A DNA stretch of 64,000 bases from Bradyrhizobium arachidis (GCF_024758505.1 NZ_CP077970.1:1798001-1862000); one strand, 5' to 3'. Positions 21,408 to 30,720 are shown, counted from the stretch's first letter. Notes: generated from the letters alone by a model not told the origin. Translations and numbers: made by a program.

Positions 21408-21844
21408 TATAGGATCTTGCATAACGACGGCGGTTTAGAGAGAAAGGCTTCGGTCTAGTCGGAATGGTTATCGATCTTTGCCTGCGCGCGAAAGAGCACT
21501 TTCGTTGTACGTCGGACATCCAGCCAAGCGCTGGTATAGGCTGCTGCTCTTGGGTTCTGTCACCTGACGCTGCGAGCGTTCGAAGCGACCGGTCACGGCT
21601 GAAGAACGGAGCCTTGCCGCAGAATCGTGGTATGTCGCGAGCATGAGTTCGGGCTCCTTGAACTCTGGTCTAATGGCACAGAAGAAGGCGATGCCAGATC
21701 ACGTTCGAAACGGACATCGCTCTTCTGTGGCTAAGGTTGGCGGCGAATGCCCTCGCCGCAAATGGACCGCCGGTAGAAGTCCTCCCTCTGCCGACGGAAG
21801 CTGGCGCGATGTGTAGCAGCGTCGCTCCTCCGAGACTGACTTCT

Positions 21845-21876
21845 GCCCGGCCAACGAAAGTGGCCGGGCTTCTTTT
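21845..21876 (+). terminator. strong intrinsic terminator
   Basis: GCCCGGCCA (21845-21853), a 7-base loop, then the perfect complement TGGCCGGGC (21861-21869) and a T-rich run TTCTTTT. This would stop transcription coming from the nod box about 440 bases upstream. No convincing protein gene lies between the two. Confidence 0.85.
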
Positions 21877-21978
21877 GCGGGCCAAACACAAGCGACAGCC
21901 TGGAGGCGGAAGCTTCAGTCCGCCATTCGCTTCATGCTGGCATCAGCGGCACACTTCTTGAGAACTGGCTGGTGCCTC

Positions 21979-22338
21979 ATGAATGATCCTCAGCGTGACC
22001 GACGAGTCATGAAGTTTATACTGGTAAATCACAGGACACCCGACGGCGCGTCGATCTGTATCGGCTGTCGTCAATCGCTTGAGACTGGTTACTTGCGAGA
22101 TATGGCCACGCGGCAGCACTATTGCGACTACGATTGTTATCGTCGTTACCAGGAGAAGAGACTGGGCGTGCATTGGTTCACGATCAAATGGAGCATCGAT
22201 AGGCTAGCGCAAGAATATCTGACCCACCTTGGAACTGTCGTTTCCTTTGCTGCAGTACCGTTCTGGTGTTCGATCGTGCTCGCCAAGGCCGCGATGCGCC
22301 TCGGCGAACCGGAACTGCTGAAGCGACCTCATGCGTGA
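21979..22338 (+). CDS. small protein with a Cys4 zinc-binding pattern
   Basis: About 119 residues from the ATG at 21979; a later ATG at 22009 is also possible. It carries CIGC and, 23 residues on, CDYDC, which together could bind zinc. A hydrophobic segment follows (GTVVSFAAVPFWCSIVLA), probably membrane-associated. I do not recognise a named family. It lies between the terminator downstream of the nod box and the glmS/nodM gene, in the same direction as both. Confidence 0.6.
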   Translation: MNDPQRDRRVMKFILVNHRTPDGASICIGCRQSLETGYLRDMATRQHYCDYDCYRRYQEKRLGVHWFTIKWSIDRLAQEYLTHLGTVVSFAAVPFWCSIVLAKAAMRLGEPELLKRPHA

Positions 22339-22458
22339 GTGCACATCAGTAGGCCGCAGAACGAAACGTCTAACTTACAGCATTAGAGCAGGCGTATTGC
22401 AGAACAGTGGAGCAGATTTGAGAATGATTGTTCAAAGAGTCGGGGGATATTAATCCGC

Positions 22459-24285
22459 ATGTGCGGGATTGTCGGCATTCTCGGGCGCGAACCGGTTGCA
22501 GAGCAACTGGTGGATTCGCTCAAGCGGCTTGAATATCGGGGCTACGATTCCGCCGGTGTTGCCACGCTCGAAGGTGATCACCTGGAGCGCCGCCGTGCGG
22601 AAGGCAAGCTGAAGAACCTCGAAGCGCGGCTGCACGACAGGCCGCTGAAGGGGACGACCGGCATCGGTCACACCCGCTGGGCCACCCACGGCAAGCCGAC
22701 CGAGCAGAATGCCCATCCGCACGCCACCGAGCGCGTCGCGGTGGTCCATAACGGCATCATCGAGAATTTCCGCGAGCTGCGCGAGGAACTCGAAGCGAAG
22801 GGTTCGGTGTTCCGTACCGAAACCGACACCGAGATTGTGCTGCATCTGGTCGACGATCTGCTCACGCGCGGCAACAAGCCGGTCGAGGCGGTGAAGCTCG
22901 CCCTGAGTCAGCTGCGCGGCGCGTTCGCGCTCGGCTTCATCTTCGCTAGCGAGGGCGATCTGATGATCGGCGCTCGCAACGGTCCGCCGCTCGCGGTCGG
23001 CTACGGCGATGGCGAGATGTTCCTGGGCTCGGACGCGATCGCGCTCGGCCCGTTCACCGACACGATCAGCTATCTCGAGGACGGCGACTGGGTCGTGCTG
23101 ACCCGGAGCAGCGTTGCGATCTTCGACAAGGACGGCCGCGCCGTCCAGCGCGACAAGATCAAGCATGCGGCCTCGACCTCGCTGGTCGACAAGGCCAACT
23201 ACCGCCACTTCATGGCGAAGGAAATCCACGAGCAGCCTGAGGTCATCGGTCATACGCTAGCGCGCTATGTCGACATGGCCTCCGAGCGCGTGTCGCTGCC
23301 GGTGAAGTTACCGTTCGACTTCAAGGACATCCAGCGCGTCACCATCACGGCCTGCGGCACCGCGAGCTACGCCGGCTATGTCGCAAAATACTGGTTCGAG
23401 CGCATGGCGCGCCTGCCGGTCGAGGTCGACGTCGCCTCCGAGTTCCGCTACCGCGAGTCTCCCTTGCGCAAGGGCGATTTGGCAATCTTCATTTCGCAAT
23501 CGGGCGAGACCGCCGATACGCTGGCCGCGCTCCGCTATGCAAAGGCCGAAGGCGTGCACACGCTCGCCGTCGTCAATGTGCCGACCTCGACGATCGCGCG
23601 CGAAAGCGAGACGGTGCTCCAGACGCTCGCTGGGCCAGAGATTGGCGTCGCGTCCACAAAAGCCTTCACCTGCCAACTCATGGTGCTCGCCTCGCTCGCG
23701 ATCGCGGCCGGCAAGGCTCGCGGCGAATTGTCCGATGAGGACGAGACCAAGCTCGTGCACGGCCTGGTCGAGATCCCGCGCCTGATGGCGGACGCGCTCA
23801 CCACCGAATTGCAGATCGAGAAGCTTGCGCACAGGATCGCCAAGTCGCGCGACGTGCTCTATCTCGGTCGCGGCACCAGCTTCCCGCTCGCGCTCGAAGG
23901 CGCGCTGAAGCTGAAGGAGATCTCCTACATCCATGCCGAGGGCTATGCTGCCGGCGAGCTCAAGCACGGGCCGATTGCGCTGATCGACGAGACCACGCCG
24001 GTCGTCGTCATTGCGCCCAACGATCGCGTGTTCGAGAAGACCGTCTCCAACATGCAGGAAGTCGCCGCCCGCGGCGGCAACATCATTCTGATGACGGACG
24101 CCAAGGGCGCGGCCGAGGCGACGGTCGATTCTCTCGTCACCATCGTCATGCCCGACATGCCGGCGGCCTTCACGCCGATGGTGTATGCTGTCCCCGTGCA
24201 ACTGTTGGCCTACCACACAGCGGTGGTGATGGGCACCGATGTCGATCAGCCGCGCAACCTCGCCAAGTCGGTGACCGTCGAGTAA
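22459..24285 (+). CDS. glutamine:fructose-6-phosphate amidotransferase (GlmS/NodM type)
   Basis: Makes glucosamine-6-phosphate from fructose-6-phosphate and glutamine, the first step to UDP-GlcNAc. The 608 residues are the normal length. The N-terminal Cys of MCGIVGILG is the glutaminase nucleophile, and the GHTRWATHGKPTEQNAHPH and YRGYDSAGVA motifs are present. Two SIS sugar-isomerase domains follow (SQSGETADTLAALRYAK, GRGTSFPLALEGALKLKEI), and the end LAKSVTVE is canonical. In rhizobia a second copy called nodM supports Nod-factor synthesis. Position in the island about 1.05 kb behind a nod box favours nodM, but sequence alone cannot separate it from housekeeping glmS. Codon third positions are much more G/C-rich than in neighbouring genes, which suggests recent origin from the chromosomal copy. 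A GC-rich inverted repeat at 24418-24425/24443-24450 lies behind it. Confidence 0.93.
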   Translation: MCGIVGILGREPVAEQLVDSLKRLEYRGYDSAGVATLEGDHLERRRAEGKLKNLEARLHDRPLKGTTGIGHTRWATHGKPTEQNAHPHATERVAVVHNGIIENFRELREELEAKGSVFRTETDTEIVLHLVDDLLTRGNKPVEAVKLALSQLRGAFALGFIFASEGDLMIGARNGPPLAVGYGDGEMFLGSDAIALGPFTDTISYLEDGDWVVLTRSSVAIFDKDGRAVQRDKIKHAASTSLVDKANYRHFMAKEIHEQPEVIGHTLARYVDMASERVSLPVKLPFDFKDIQRVTITACGTASYAGYVAKYWFERMARLPVEVDVASEFRYRESPLRKGDLAIFISQSGETADTLAALRYAKAEGVHTLAVVNVPTSTIARESETVLQTLAGPEIGVASTKAFTCQLMVLASLAIAAGKARGELSDEDETKLVHGLVEIPRLMADALTTELQIEKLAHRIAKSRDVLYLGRGTSFPLALEGALKLKEISYIHAEGYAAGELKHGPIALIDETTPVVVIAPNDRVFEKTVSNMQEVAARGGNIILMTDAKGAAEATVDSLVTIVMPDMPAAFTPMVYAVPVQLLAYHTAVVMGTDVDQPRNLAKSVTVE

Positions 24286-24590
24286 GCACGAGGGAACGGG
24301 AGGGATCACTTCTGGACTTCAAGTGCGTGGGCCATCATATGACTTGCGCATTTCACCGTCGATGGAGAGCGACAGAAGTTTAGGTTGGCTGGCGGGCGCC
24401 GCCTGCTGATGTTCGGGCGCGGGCGTGTGTCTTTTGCTTCTGCGCCCGCGTGGACTTACAACACATTCGTAGCTGTGTCCTTCACCATGCTCTTATGGGT
24501 GTCAGGCGGTCCATTCTAGCTCTTCATAGCGAAGGCTACGGCAACTTGGGTTCGGATTTCGTTAATGAGCCGCCAAACTGAGAGTTGTTC
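24286..24590. other. intergenic region between nodM-like gene and polygalacturonase
   Basis: Contains the inverted repeat CGCGGGCG/CGCCCGCG (24418-24450), with no T-run. GTCAG at 24501 begins a very poor tts-box-like stretch that I do not accept as a site. Confidence 0.4.
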
Positions 24591-25901
24591 ATGTTAGTCC
24601 GTTTGCACAATTTGGCTTTGGTGTCGATGCTTGCAACAGTAGGCCTCGCACAAGCCAAGGATCGCCGCGCTGTCGCCGAGCCCGTTGCACCTAGTCATGT
24701 CTGCACTCGGCTGGCGCCGTCTAGTGAGAACGTCACTGATAGGCTGCAAGACGCCATTGCTCACTGTCCCCCTGGCTCGGCGGTCTACTTGGCAAAGGGG
24801 ATCTTCATGTCGGGTCCTCTCGAGATGAAATCCGGAGTAACGCTATGGATCGAGCGCGACGCCACGCTTATCGCTCTCGCTCAGCCGAAGGCATATGACA
24901 AAGGCTTGGGAAATTGTGGTCGCATCGGAGGCAAGGGCGATGGCTGCCGCCCGTTCATTAGCTTCTCCAAAACACGGGGAGGCGGCATCTACGGCGATGG
25001 CATCATCGACGGCCAGGGCGGCGCGCTCATGGTCGGCACCAGTGAGAGTTGGTGGCAATTGGCGCGGCGCGCGCAAACCGAGGGTGGGAACCAGAACGTC
25101 CCTCGCCTCATCCAGATCGACCATGCCCAGGACATTGCCCTCCACGGCATCACACTGCGTAATGCGCCCAACTTCCACGTGGCGATGAACCGGGTCGAAG
25201 GTGCCACCTTTTGGGGGATCACAATCGATACACCGGCCTACGCCCGCAATACAGACGGCATCGATCCTGGCGCCAGCCAAGATGTGACAATTGCTCACTG
25301 TCGGATCCGTACTGGAGACGACAATGTGGCGATCAAAGCCGGAAACAATGGTCCCGCCCGCTACATTTCCATTATTGACAACTACTTCGGGTGGGGGCAC
25401 GGCATGTCGATCGGTAGCGAGGTTAACTCCGGTGTCAGTGACATACTGGTGCATGGCCTGACCCTGGACGGCACGACATCTGGCTTGCGCATTAAGAGCG
25501 ACGTCAGCCGAGGTGGCCTGGTGGAGAGGGTCACCTATGAGAATGTGTGCCTACGCGGCAACCGATGGCCCATCTATTTCGATACACGCTATGATCTCCA
25601 GGCGCACGGCGACGAATTGCCGGTCTACCGACAGATCGTTCTGCGCCACGTGCGTGGCGGTGGTGGTGCGCTGGTGATGCACGGGCTTGATCTAGTCCAT
25701 CCGCTTGAGATTGCGATGGAGGATGTGCTATTCTCCGATAGCGCGACTTGGCAGGTGGAAAATACGAACGTGGTGGTTTCAGCCGTGTGGCCGCCTTTGC
25801 GGGGTGGGCAAGGCCAACTGTCGTCTGGCGCATGGGAAGGCTGTGCAAAGGCATTCCTAAAAGCACCCAGAAGATCTGCGAACGGCATCGCGCCCCGATA
25901 G
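24591..25901 (+). CDS. polygalacturonase (GH28), secreted
   Basis: Hydrolyses alpha-1,4-galacturonan in pectin. From the ATG at 24591 (a TTG at 24585 is in frame) there is a signal peptide-like start (NLALVSMLATVGLAQA) and then a right-handed beta-helix. The GH28 catalytic motifs occur in order: NTDGID, TGDDNVAIKAG (paired Asp), GWGHGMSIGSE and LRIKSD. Total length of about 436 residues is typical. Together with the pectinesterase at 27534 and the endoglucanase at 26510 it makes up a plant cell-wall-degrading set, probably used during infection. Confidence 0.94.
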   Translation: MLVRLHNLALVSMLATVGLAQAKDRRAVAEPVAPSHVCTRLAPSSENVTDRLQDAIAHCPPGSAVYLAKGIFMSGPLEMKSGVTLWIERDATLIALAQPKAYDKGLGNCGRIGGKGDGCRPFISFSKTRGGGIYGDGIIDGQGGALMVGTSESWWQLARRAQTEGGNQNVPRLIQIDHAQDIALHGITLRNAPNFHVAMNRVEGATFWGITIDTPAYARNTDGIDPGASQDVTIAHCRIRTGDDNVAIKAGNNGPARYISIIDNYFGWGHGMSIGSEVNSGVSDILVHGLTLDGTTSGLRIKSDVSRGGLVERVTYENVCLRGNRWPIYFDTRYDLQAHGDELPVYRQIVLRHVRGGGGALVMHGLDLVHPLEIAMEDVLFSDSATWQVENTNVVVSAVWPPLRGGQGQLSSGAWEGCAKAFLKAPRRSANGIAPR

Positions 25902-26360
25902 AATCTAGCGCCTCTTGTTAGCTACGGCACGTGACCGAACAGGTAGCAAGCGTTCTGAGCGCGGCTGTCTTATACGGTGCCATCCGGGCCCGACCGCCCA
26001 GCGGGATATGTTTGGCTGAACGTGAGCGACAAAGAGACAATCAGCTTGCCGCTTATTTTCCAGCTTCGGCTCATTGTTAGATTTTGCGCCCGCAGGTGCC
26101 CCCTCGATCACCGTTTCAGTCGAATGAAGAGGCTCGGGCCGATGATGATAGGGTTGTCGCCGACCTTTTGAAACTAGAAGCAGCCACCAAATTTGCAAGC
26201 CCCGGCAAATGAAATGAGAGCACCACACTCATTGTTGGACGTTCGCTCCAAGTATGTTCGAACCAGGCTCGTCATCAAATGAATCGTTGCCTCTGTCTCA
26301 GCCAGGCTGCTGTCATGCGAGACGGCGAACCCGGGCGGGGTTCACTTTTCTCCTCGATCT
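25902..26360. other. intergenic stretch
   Basis: No recognisable gene between the polygalacturonase gene and the tts box. Confidence 0.4.
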
Positions 26361-26390
26361 CGTCAGCTTCTCGAAAGCCAACCTTCCTAG
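26361..26390 (+). promoter_or_regulatory. tts box (TtsI binding site)
   Basis: CGTCAGCTTCTCGAAAGCC followed by AACCTTCCTAG matches the rhizobial tts-box consensus (GTCAGNTTNTCGAAAGCTAA and following bases) nearly perfectly. It lies about 120 bases before the start of the GH12 endoglucanase gene, so that gene is expected in the TtsI/type III secretion regulon induced by flavonoids through NodD and TtsI. Confidence 0.9.
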
Positions 26391-26509
26391 CATTCGAACC
26401 TGGTCTCTCGATATCGATGCCGTCTATGAAGGAACTGGCCACGAGCCTAGGATACCCGCTGGGTGGATCTGCAAGAGACACTGTTCTCAGAACCGAAAGG
26501 AGAGCTTTT

Positions 26510-27313
26510 ATGGATTCCAATCGGATAAACGGTGCCGGCTCGCCAGAGTCCCTAACGGGGTACGCCTGGACACAGGAGAATCATGATCTATTTAGGCAGG
26601 CCGTGAATGATGCCAAGTCACCATCATCTGCCGCATCTGCATCGGCAAAGGCTCCGGTTTGGCGCTCGAGCGATCCATACGGGAGCTATTCACGCGATGG
26701 CTACTCTTGGAATAACGACGTATGGGGCGCGGGCGCTGGGCCTCAGACGATTTCGGTGGGTGCAGTCAACGAGTGGGGCGTGTGGTCGAACCAGCCTAAT
26801 ACTGGTGGCATCAAGAGCTATCCACACGAAGCTTTTGATATCGGCAAACCGCTCAGTTCAATCAACACTTTGAGCTCGAGCTTCAATCAGGCTGTTCCTG
26901 CTGGAGGCGCCTGGGATGTCGCTTATGATATCTGGGACAGCTCAAAGCAGTATGAGATAATGCTCTGGACAAACTACACCGGAAACCCGGACGGTAGCGG
27001 CAACGTTAAGCCCATTTCATATCATTACGACGCCTCATCCGGAGCCGCGATCCCGGTCCGCAGCAATGTCAACATAGGCGGAGCGACTTGGAACGTGTTT
27101 GAAGGCTACAATGGTCACAAGGTCATCTCACTGCTACGCACGTCGAAAGCCAACAGCGGCACGGTGGACATCAAGAGTGCCCTGGAGTGGATCAAATCGA
27201 CGGGTTACTTTGGCGACATAAAGGTTGGTAGCGTCCAATACGGCGTCGAGATCACCTCGTCCCCGGGGGGAATGCACTTCAACTTCAACAACTGGAACGT
27301 GACCTCGAAGTGA
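26510..27313 (+). CDS. GH12 endo-beta-1,4-glucanase, probable type III-secreted protein
   Basis: Hydrolyses beta-1,4-glucan. The start ATG at 26510 is preceded by GAAAGGAGAG and lies behind the tts box; the longer frame from 26279 would run through the box and is rejected. The 267 residues begin with a Ser/Ala-rich, unstructured N-terminus and no Sec signal peptide, as expected for a type III substrate. A GH12 domain follows with YSWNNDVWGAG, AYDIWDSSKQYEIMLWTNY (nucleophile Glu) and QYGVEITSSPG (acid/base Glu). Type III-exported endoglucanases of this kind are known from Bradyrhizobium (GunA2). Confidence 0.92.
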   Translation: MDSNRINGAGSPESLTGYAWTQENHDLFRQAVNDAKSPSSAASASAKAPVWRSSDPYGSYSRDGYSWNNDVWGAGAGPQTISVGAVNEWGVWSNQPNTGGIKSYPHEAFDIGKPLSSINTLSSSFNQAVPAGGAWDVAYDIWDSSKQYEIMLWTNYTGNPDGSGNVKPISYHYDASSGAAIPVRSNVNIGGATWNVFEGYNGHKVISLLRTSKANSGTVDIKSALEWIKSTGYFGDIKVGSVQYGVEITSSPGGMHFNFNNWNVTSK

Positions 27314-27533
27314 AGATCCGCGGGCGGTGAGCTGATCTGCGCTTATGCCATTGGGCCACGCCGACTCACGGCCTCAGCTTGCCGCCTACGGCTGAACGAG
27401 AAGCTGACGAAGTTCGCGAGCCGGTTCGCAAACCCTAACGAGCTGATAGTAAGGCGGTGCACAGCTGTGCGTGGCAGATCCAGAACGGCGCAGCGGTGGA
27501 CGTACCAGAATTCCACGACCGCCTCATAGTTTC
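27314..27533. other. short intergenic region between convergent genes
   Basis: Lies between the 3' ends of the endoglucanase and pectinesterase genes. A 72-residue minus-strand frame (27343-27561) overlaps the start of this region but has no support. Confidence 0.35.
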
Positions 27534-28520
27534 CTATCTTGATGGTGAGCTCGGCAGCCAATTCGTGTCATCAGCGAAGAACGCTTTGAGTGACCATTGT
27601 TTGGCTTCGCTGTCGGTTAGCTGATGAGAGTAAGACTCCCGTCCTCTGGGATCGGCGCCGATACCGGTGGATTGGTATTCGGCATAATAGGCGGTCTTCA
27701 GTCTATTGGTCTTGCCGCGATCCCACTCGCTCCAGCCTTCCGGGACCACCGGCGCATTTATCCGGGTGAATAAGAAGATCACTGTAGCATAAGAGCGCCA
27801 AGGGCGGCCAAGGGCGATGCCATGTGCGCTCGGATCGGCGGTCAGGGTGCAATGATCGAAAACATAGGCGCTGTCTTCGTCCGGCGAGTCTTTGCTTTGT
27901 GCGGTATACACCACCGCCTGGTTGGCGATGCCGTGCAACTCACAATGTTGGAAATAGGCCTTCGCGTTGCCAAATATATAATCGACATGGCCCTCGATGT
28001 AGCAGTCCGAAAAGTATTGCCGTGCTGTTCGGCCGTTCGGGCCTTTGTTGGCGAATAGTGTGTCCTGTGCGCCGAGGAGCCGGACGCGGGTAATAATGTC
28101 TTTGTCTCCGGTAATAGACAGCGCCACCGCCTGCGACGGCGGATTGTCTGGATCCAAGGAATAGTCGTTTTGTATCGTCAGATTATCGAGCCAGAAGTCA
28201 TCGCCAGATGCGTCCATGGTGGCAGAATGAACGGTTCCACCAACTTTGACCGCGCCGTCGCCGTAGACGACAACTGTGTCCTCCGGTTTCTCGCCGGTGC
28301 CTTTGATGTGAACGCCAGGTTTGCCGACCTTGATCTTTTCGCGATAGATGCCCGGTGCGATCAGAATGTCGCCGCCTCGAGCCGGCAGTGCGTCTACCGC
28401 CTCCTGGACGGAGCGATAGGCCATGTGCCCGAATTGCGAGACCAAGAGCTGCTCAGCATGTGCTTCCGATGGCTGCAAGCATTTGGCCAGAACGGCGGCG
28501 GAAATCAGGAGAATTCGCAT
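27534..28520 (-). CDS. pectinesterase (CE8), secreted
   Basis: De-esterifies methylated pectin and so prepares it for the polygalacturonase. From ATG 28520 (MRILLISAAVLAKCLQPSEAHA, a signal peptide) the 328 residues carry the CE8 motifs in order: LLGAQDTLF (Gln and Asp), YIEGHVDYIFGNAKAYF (second catalytic Asp), then LGRPWR (Arg) near the C-terminus. A longer frame from 28553 adds 11 residues before the signal peptide. It is transcribed toward the endoglucanase gene. I see no tts box in front. Confidence 0.94.
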   Translation of the reverse strand: MRILLISAAVLAKCLQPSEAHAEQLLVSQFGHMAYRSVQEAVDALPARGGDILIAPGIYREKIKVGKPGVHIKGTGEKPEDTVVVYGDGAVKVGGTVHSATMDASGDDFWLDNLTIQNDYSLDPDNPPSQAVALSITGDKDIITRVRLLGAQDTLFANKGPNGRTARQYFSDCYIEGHVDYIFGNAKAYFQHCELHGIANQAVVYTAQSKDSPDEDSAYVFDHCTLTADPSAHGIALGRPWRSYATVIFLFTRINAPVVPEGWSEWDRGKTNRLKTAYYAEYQSTGIGADPRGRESYSHQLTDSEAKQWSLKAFFADDTNWLPSSPSR

Positions 28521-29182
28521 AATGGTCCCCACTCTTTGTCGAGCGAATTGCAAGCTTGATACAAGGATTGCGCGTTAGGGACGCGATGCTTGGCCAAACG
28601 CCCTGTGTAGCTGCGTCCTACATTTTCTCATAAAGGCAGCTCTGCCCCCTTCCCATCTTGATAGCACCATCCGGCAAATTTAGTTGTGAACGCCGCATCT
28701 AGCTCGGCCTAAGGGCGGGCGACTTGCAAAATCGTCTAACTTCGACGCTGGCATTGTCATATTTGGATGTGTCTTGTTTGAAGATGTTTATGTCGGAAAC
28801 ACGACATTAGGGTGAGGCTGATTCGTCGGTCGACGCCAAAATCGTTGCTTTTCATTTTCTTCAATCGGGGCTTTCGGCATTTGGCACGCCCATTGCTCGT
28901 AATGCAGTGCAGAGCCGTCACGACAATAGCCATGTTGCAGTCGCTGGTGGCGCAGTTCAGATAAAAATCTCATTGGTTGGTCCGTATGCCTTGCTCCACT
29001 TTGGCTTCCCGCCAGCTTGAATAGTGGCAGTGAAGACCAGCTCGGGGAGATGAGAGCGGCGCCAGCCAGTGTAAAGCGCCTGGGTTGCATGATGGGTTCA
29101 GCTCGGCGATCAACGGCGCGACAATGCATGTGGCGTCCCCGGAATATGAATCGATTGCGCGTTTCGCCACAGAGGAAAACAG
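28521..29182. other. intergenic stretch
   Basis: About 660 bases upstream of both the pectinesterase gene and the broken monooxygenase gene. No recognised gene or regulatory site. A long minus-strand frame here (28788-29759) is the antisense of the pseudogene and is not believed. Confidence 0.4.
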
Positions 29183-30357
29183 ATGAAGCTGGGAGTGTTC
29201 TATGAGCACCAACTGCCGCAGCCATGGGAAAATGGCGGCGAAGAAAAATTGTTTGGAAATGCGCTGGAGCAGATCGAGCTCGCCGATTGGCTCGGATTCG
29301 ATTACATGTGGCAGGTCGAGCATCACTTCCTGGAGGAATACTCCCACTCGTCCGCACCCGAAGTCTTTCTAGGTGCCGTTTCGCAGCGTACAAGGAATAT
29401 CCGTATTGGCCACGGCATTTGTCTTGCCTCGCCGCACTACAATCATCCAGTGCGGGTCGCTGAGCGCCTCGCAACGCTCGATCTGATTTCTGGAGGACGC
29501 GTTGACTGGGGGACTGGGGAATCTGCCTCGCTAATTGAGATGCATGGTTTGGAATAGAGCCAGACCAGAAGTTGCGATGTGGCGGGAAGGCGTTGAACAG
29601 GCCGCCAATATGATGACGATGCGGCCGTATCCGGGATACAATGGACGGTTCTTCAAAATGCCACCCCGCAACATCGTCCCAAAGCCGGTACAGAAGCCGC
29701 ACCCACCGCTTTGGATGGCCTGCTCGCGGCGCGAGAGCATTTTGCGGGCCGCGCGTCACGGGATGGGAGGCGCTGGTCTTTGGGTTCGTCGATGCCTCCC
29801 AAGCGAAAGTCTGGCGCGACGAGTACTATGAGACGATCAAGGACGACGTGAAAGAGACACCAGGCTCAGGAAGCATCGGCCGGCCTCAGAGCGTTCGTGA
29901 CCATCTCATGGGCTATGCCGATGTCGGTATCGACCAGATGATTTGCGGACTGAATAAGCACGAGCATATCTGCGAGGCACTCGAGCTGTTCGCCAAAGAG
30001 GTTATGCCCTCACTGAAGGAACGGGAAGACGAACGCGTTCGACATAAAGAAGAGGAGCTGGCGCCCTACATAGAGGCGGCACTAGCCCGCAAACCCTTAA
30101 TGCCTGAGCTGCAAGAGAAGGGCATTCCGAACATTGAGGGCATGGGGATCGTGCTCGAGCGTCGCACGGGTAAGGATTACGCTTCGGCGGGTGGTACCTT
30201 TGCGGATCCGACTCGCGGAGGCGCGCCATCCCGATGGTTTCTCGCGAAATGTTTGCCAAAGCAGCCAAGGTTGACTGATGGAAGTTCGCCGCAGAACGTG
30301 CCTGAGTTCATGGTGGTGTTGCATGCACAACGGCTGAGGCATACTGCAAGCATCTGA
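29183..30357 (+). pseudogene. luciferase-like flavin monooxygenase, frameshifted
   Basis: The N-terminus is intact (MKLGVFYEHQLPQPW, QVEHHFLEEYSHSSAPEVFL, IRIGHGICLASPHYNHP, LDLISGGRVDWGTGES), as in LLM-class FMN-dependent oxidoreductases. The frame then ends at 29557. The continuation is in a second frame (MMTMRPYPGYNGRFFKMPPRNI, PKPVQKPHPPLWMACS) and, after a further shift near 29760, in a third (GFVDASQAKVWRDEYYE, GYADVGIDQMICGL, EALELFAKEVMPSL). Two frameshifts therefore break an otherwise well conserved gene, which points to recent inactivation. A GAGGAAAAC ribosome-binding stretch precedes the ATG. Confidence 0.85.
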
Positions 30358-30363
30358 GGACCG

Positions 30364-30720
30364 ATGAGGATATCACAAGCGTTCAGGTTCGAGGCAGCCC
30401 ACTGCCTCCCCAACGTGCCGGCCACACACAAGTGCAGCCGCATACACGGGCACTCCTATCGAATCGAGGTGCAGCTTGATGGGCCTGTGGACCCGGTCAC
30501 CGGATTCGTCATCGATTTTTCTGACCTGGAGGAATCGCTTGTCGAAATAGTGAATGCGCTTGATCATCGATATCTGAATGAAGTCGAAGGATTATATAAT
30601 CCTACGGCAGAAAACATTGCTGTTTGGATCTGGGAAAGATTGCATCGCAAAGTTCCGCAAATCTCGTGCGTTCGAGTCTATGAAACGTCTGATGCCTGGG
30701 CTGAATATGACGGACGATGA
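30364..30720 (+). CDS. queD: 6-carboxytetrahydropterin synthase-like (QueD/PTPS family)
   Basis: Family enzymes convert dihydroneopterin triphosphate to a tetrahydropterin, the second step to queuosine and other deazapurines. The 118 residues contain the zinc histidines (FEAAHCLP and HGHSYRIEV), the catalytic Cys just before them (CSRIHGHSY), FVIDFSDL, LDHRYLN, NPTAENIAVW and RVYETSDAWAEY, all canonical. It starts 6 bases after the broken monooxygenase frame. No other queuosine genes are nearby, so its local role is unclear. It could act in a specialised pterin or deazapurine pathway. Confidence 0.93.
   Translation: MRISQAFRFEAAHCLPNVPATHKCSRIHGHSYRIEVQLDGPVDPVTGFVIDFSDLEESLVEIVNALDHRYLNEVEGLYNPTAENIAVWIWERLHRKVPQISCVRVYETSDAWAEYDGR

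Noticed and set aside
22450..24309. Long open frames antisense to the glmS/nodM gene
   Set aside because: They mirror a high-GC3 gene with strong family motifs on the other strand, and have skewed composition and no motifs.
24501..24530. tts box before the polygalacturonase gene
   Set aside because: Only GTCAG and scattered bases agree; the central TCGAAAG block is missing.
28788..29759. 323-residue minus-strand frame
   Set aside because: It is the antisense of the luciferase-like monooxygenase pseudogene and has no recognisable features.
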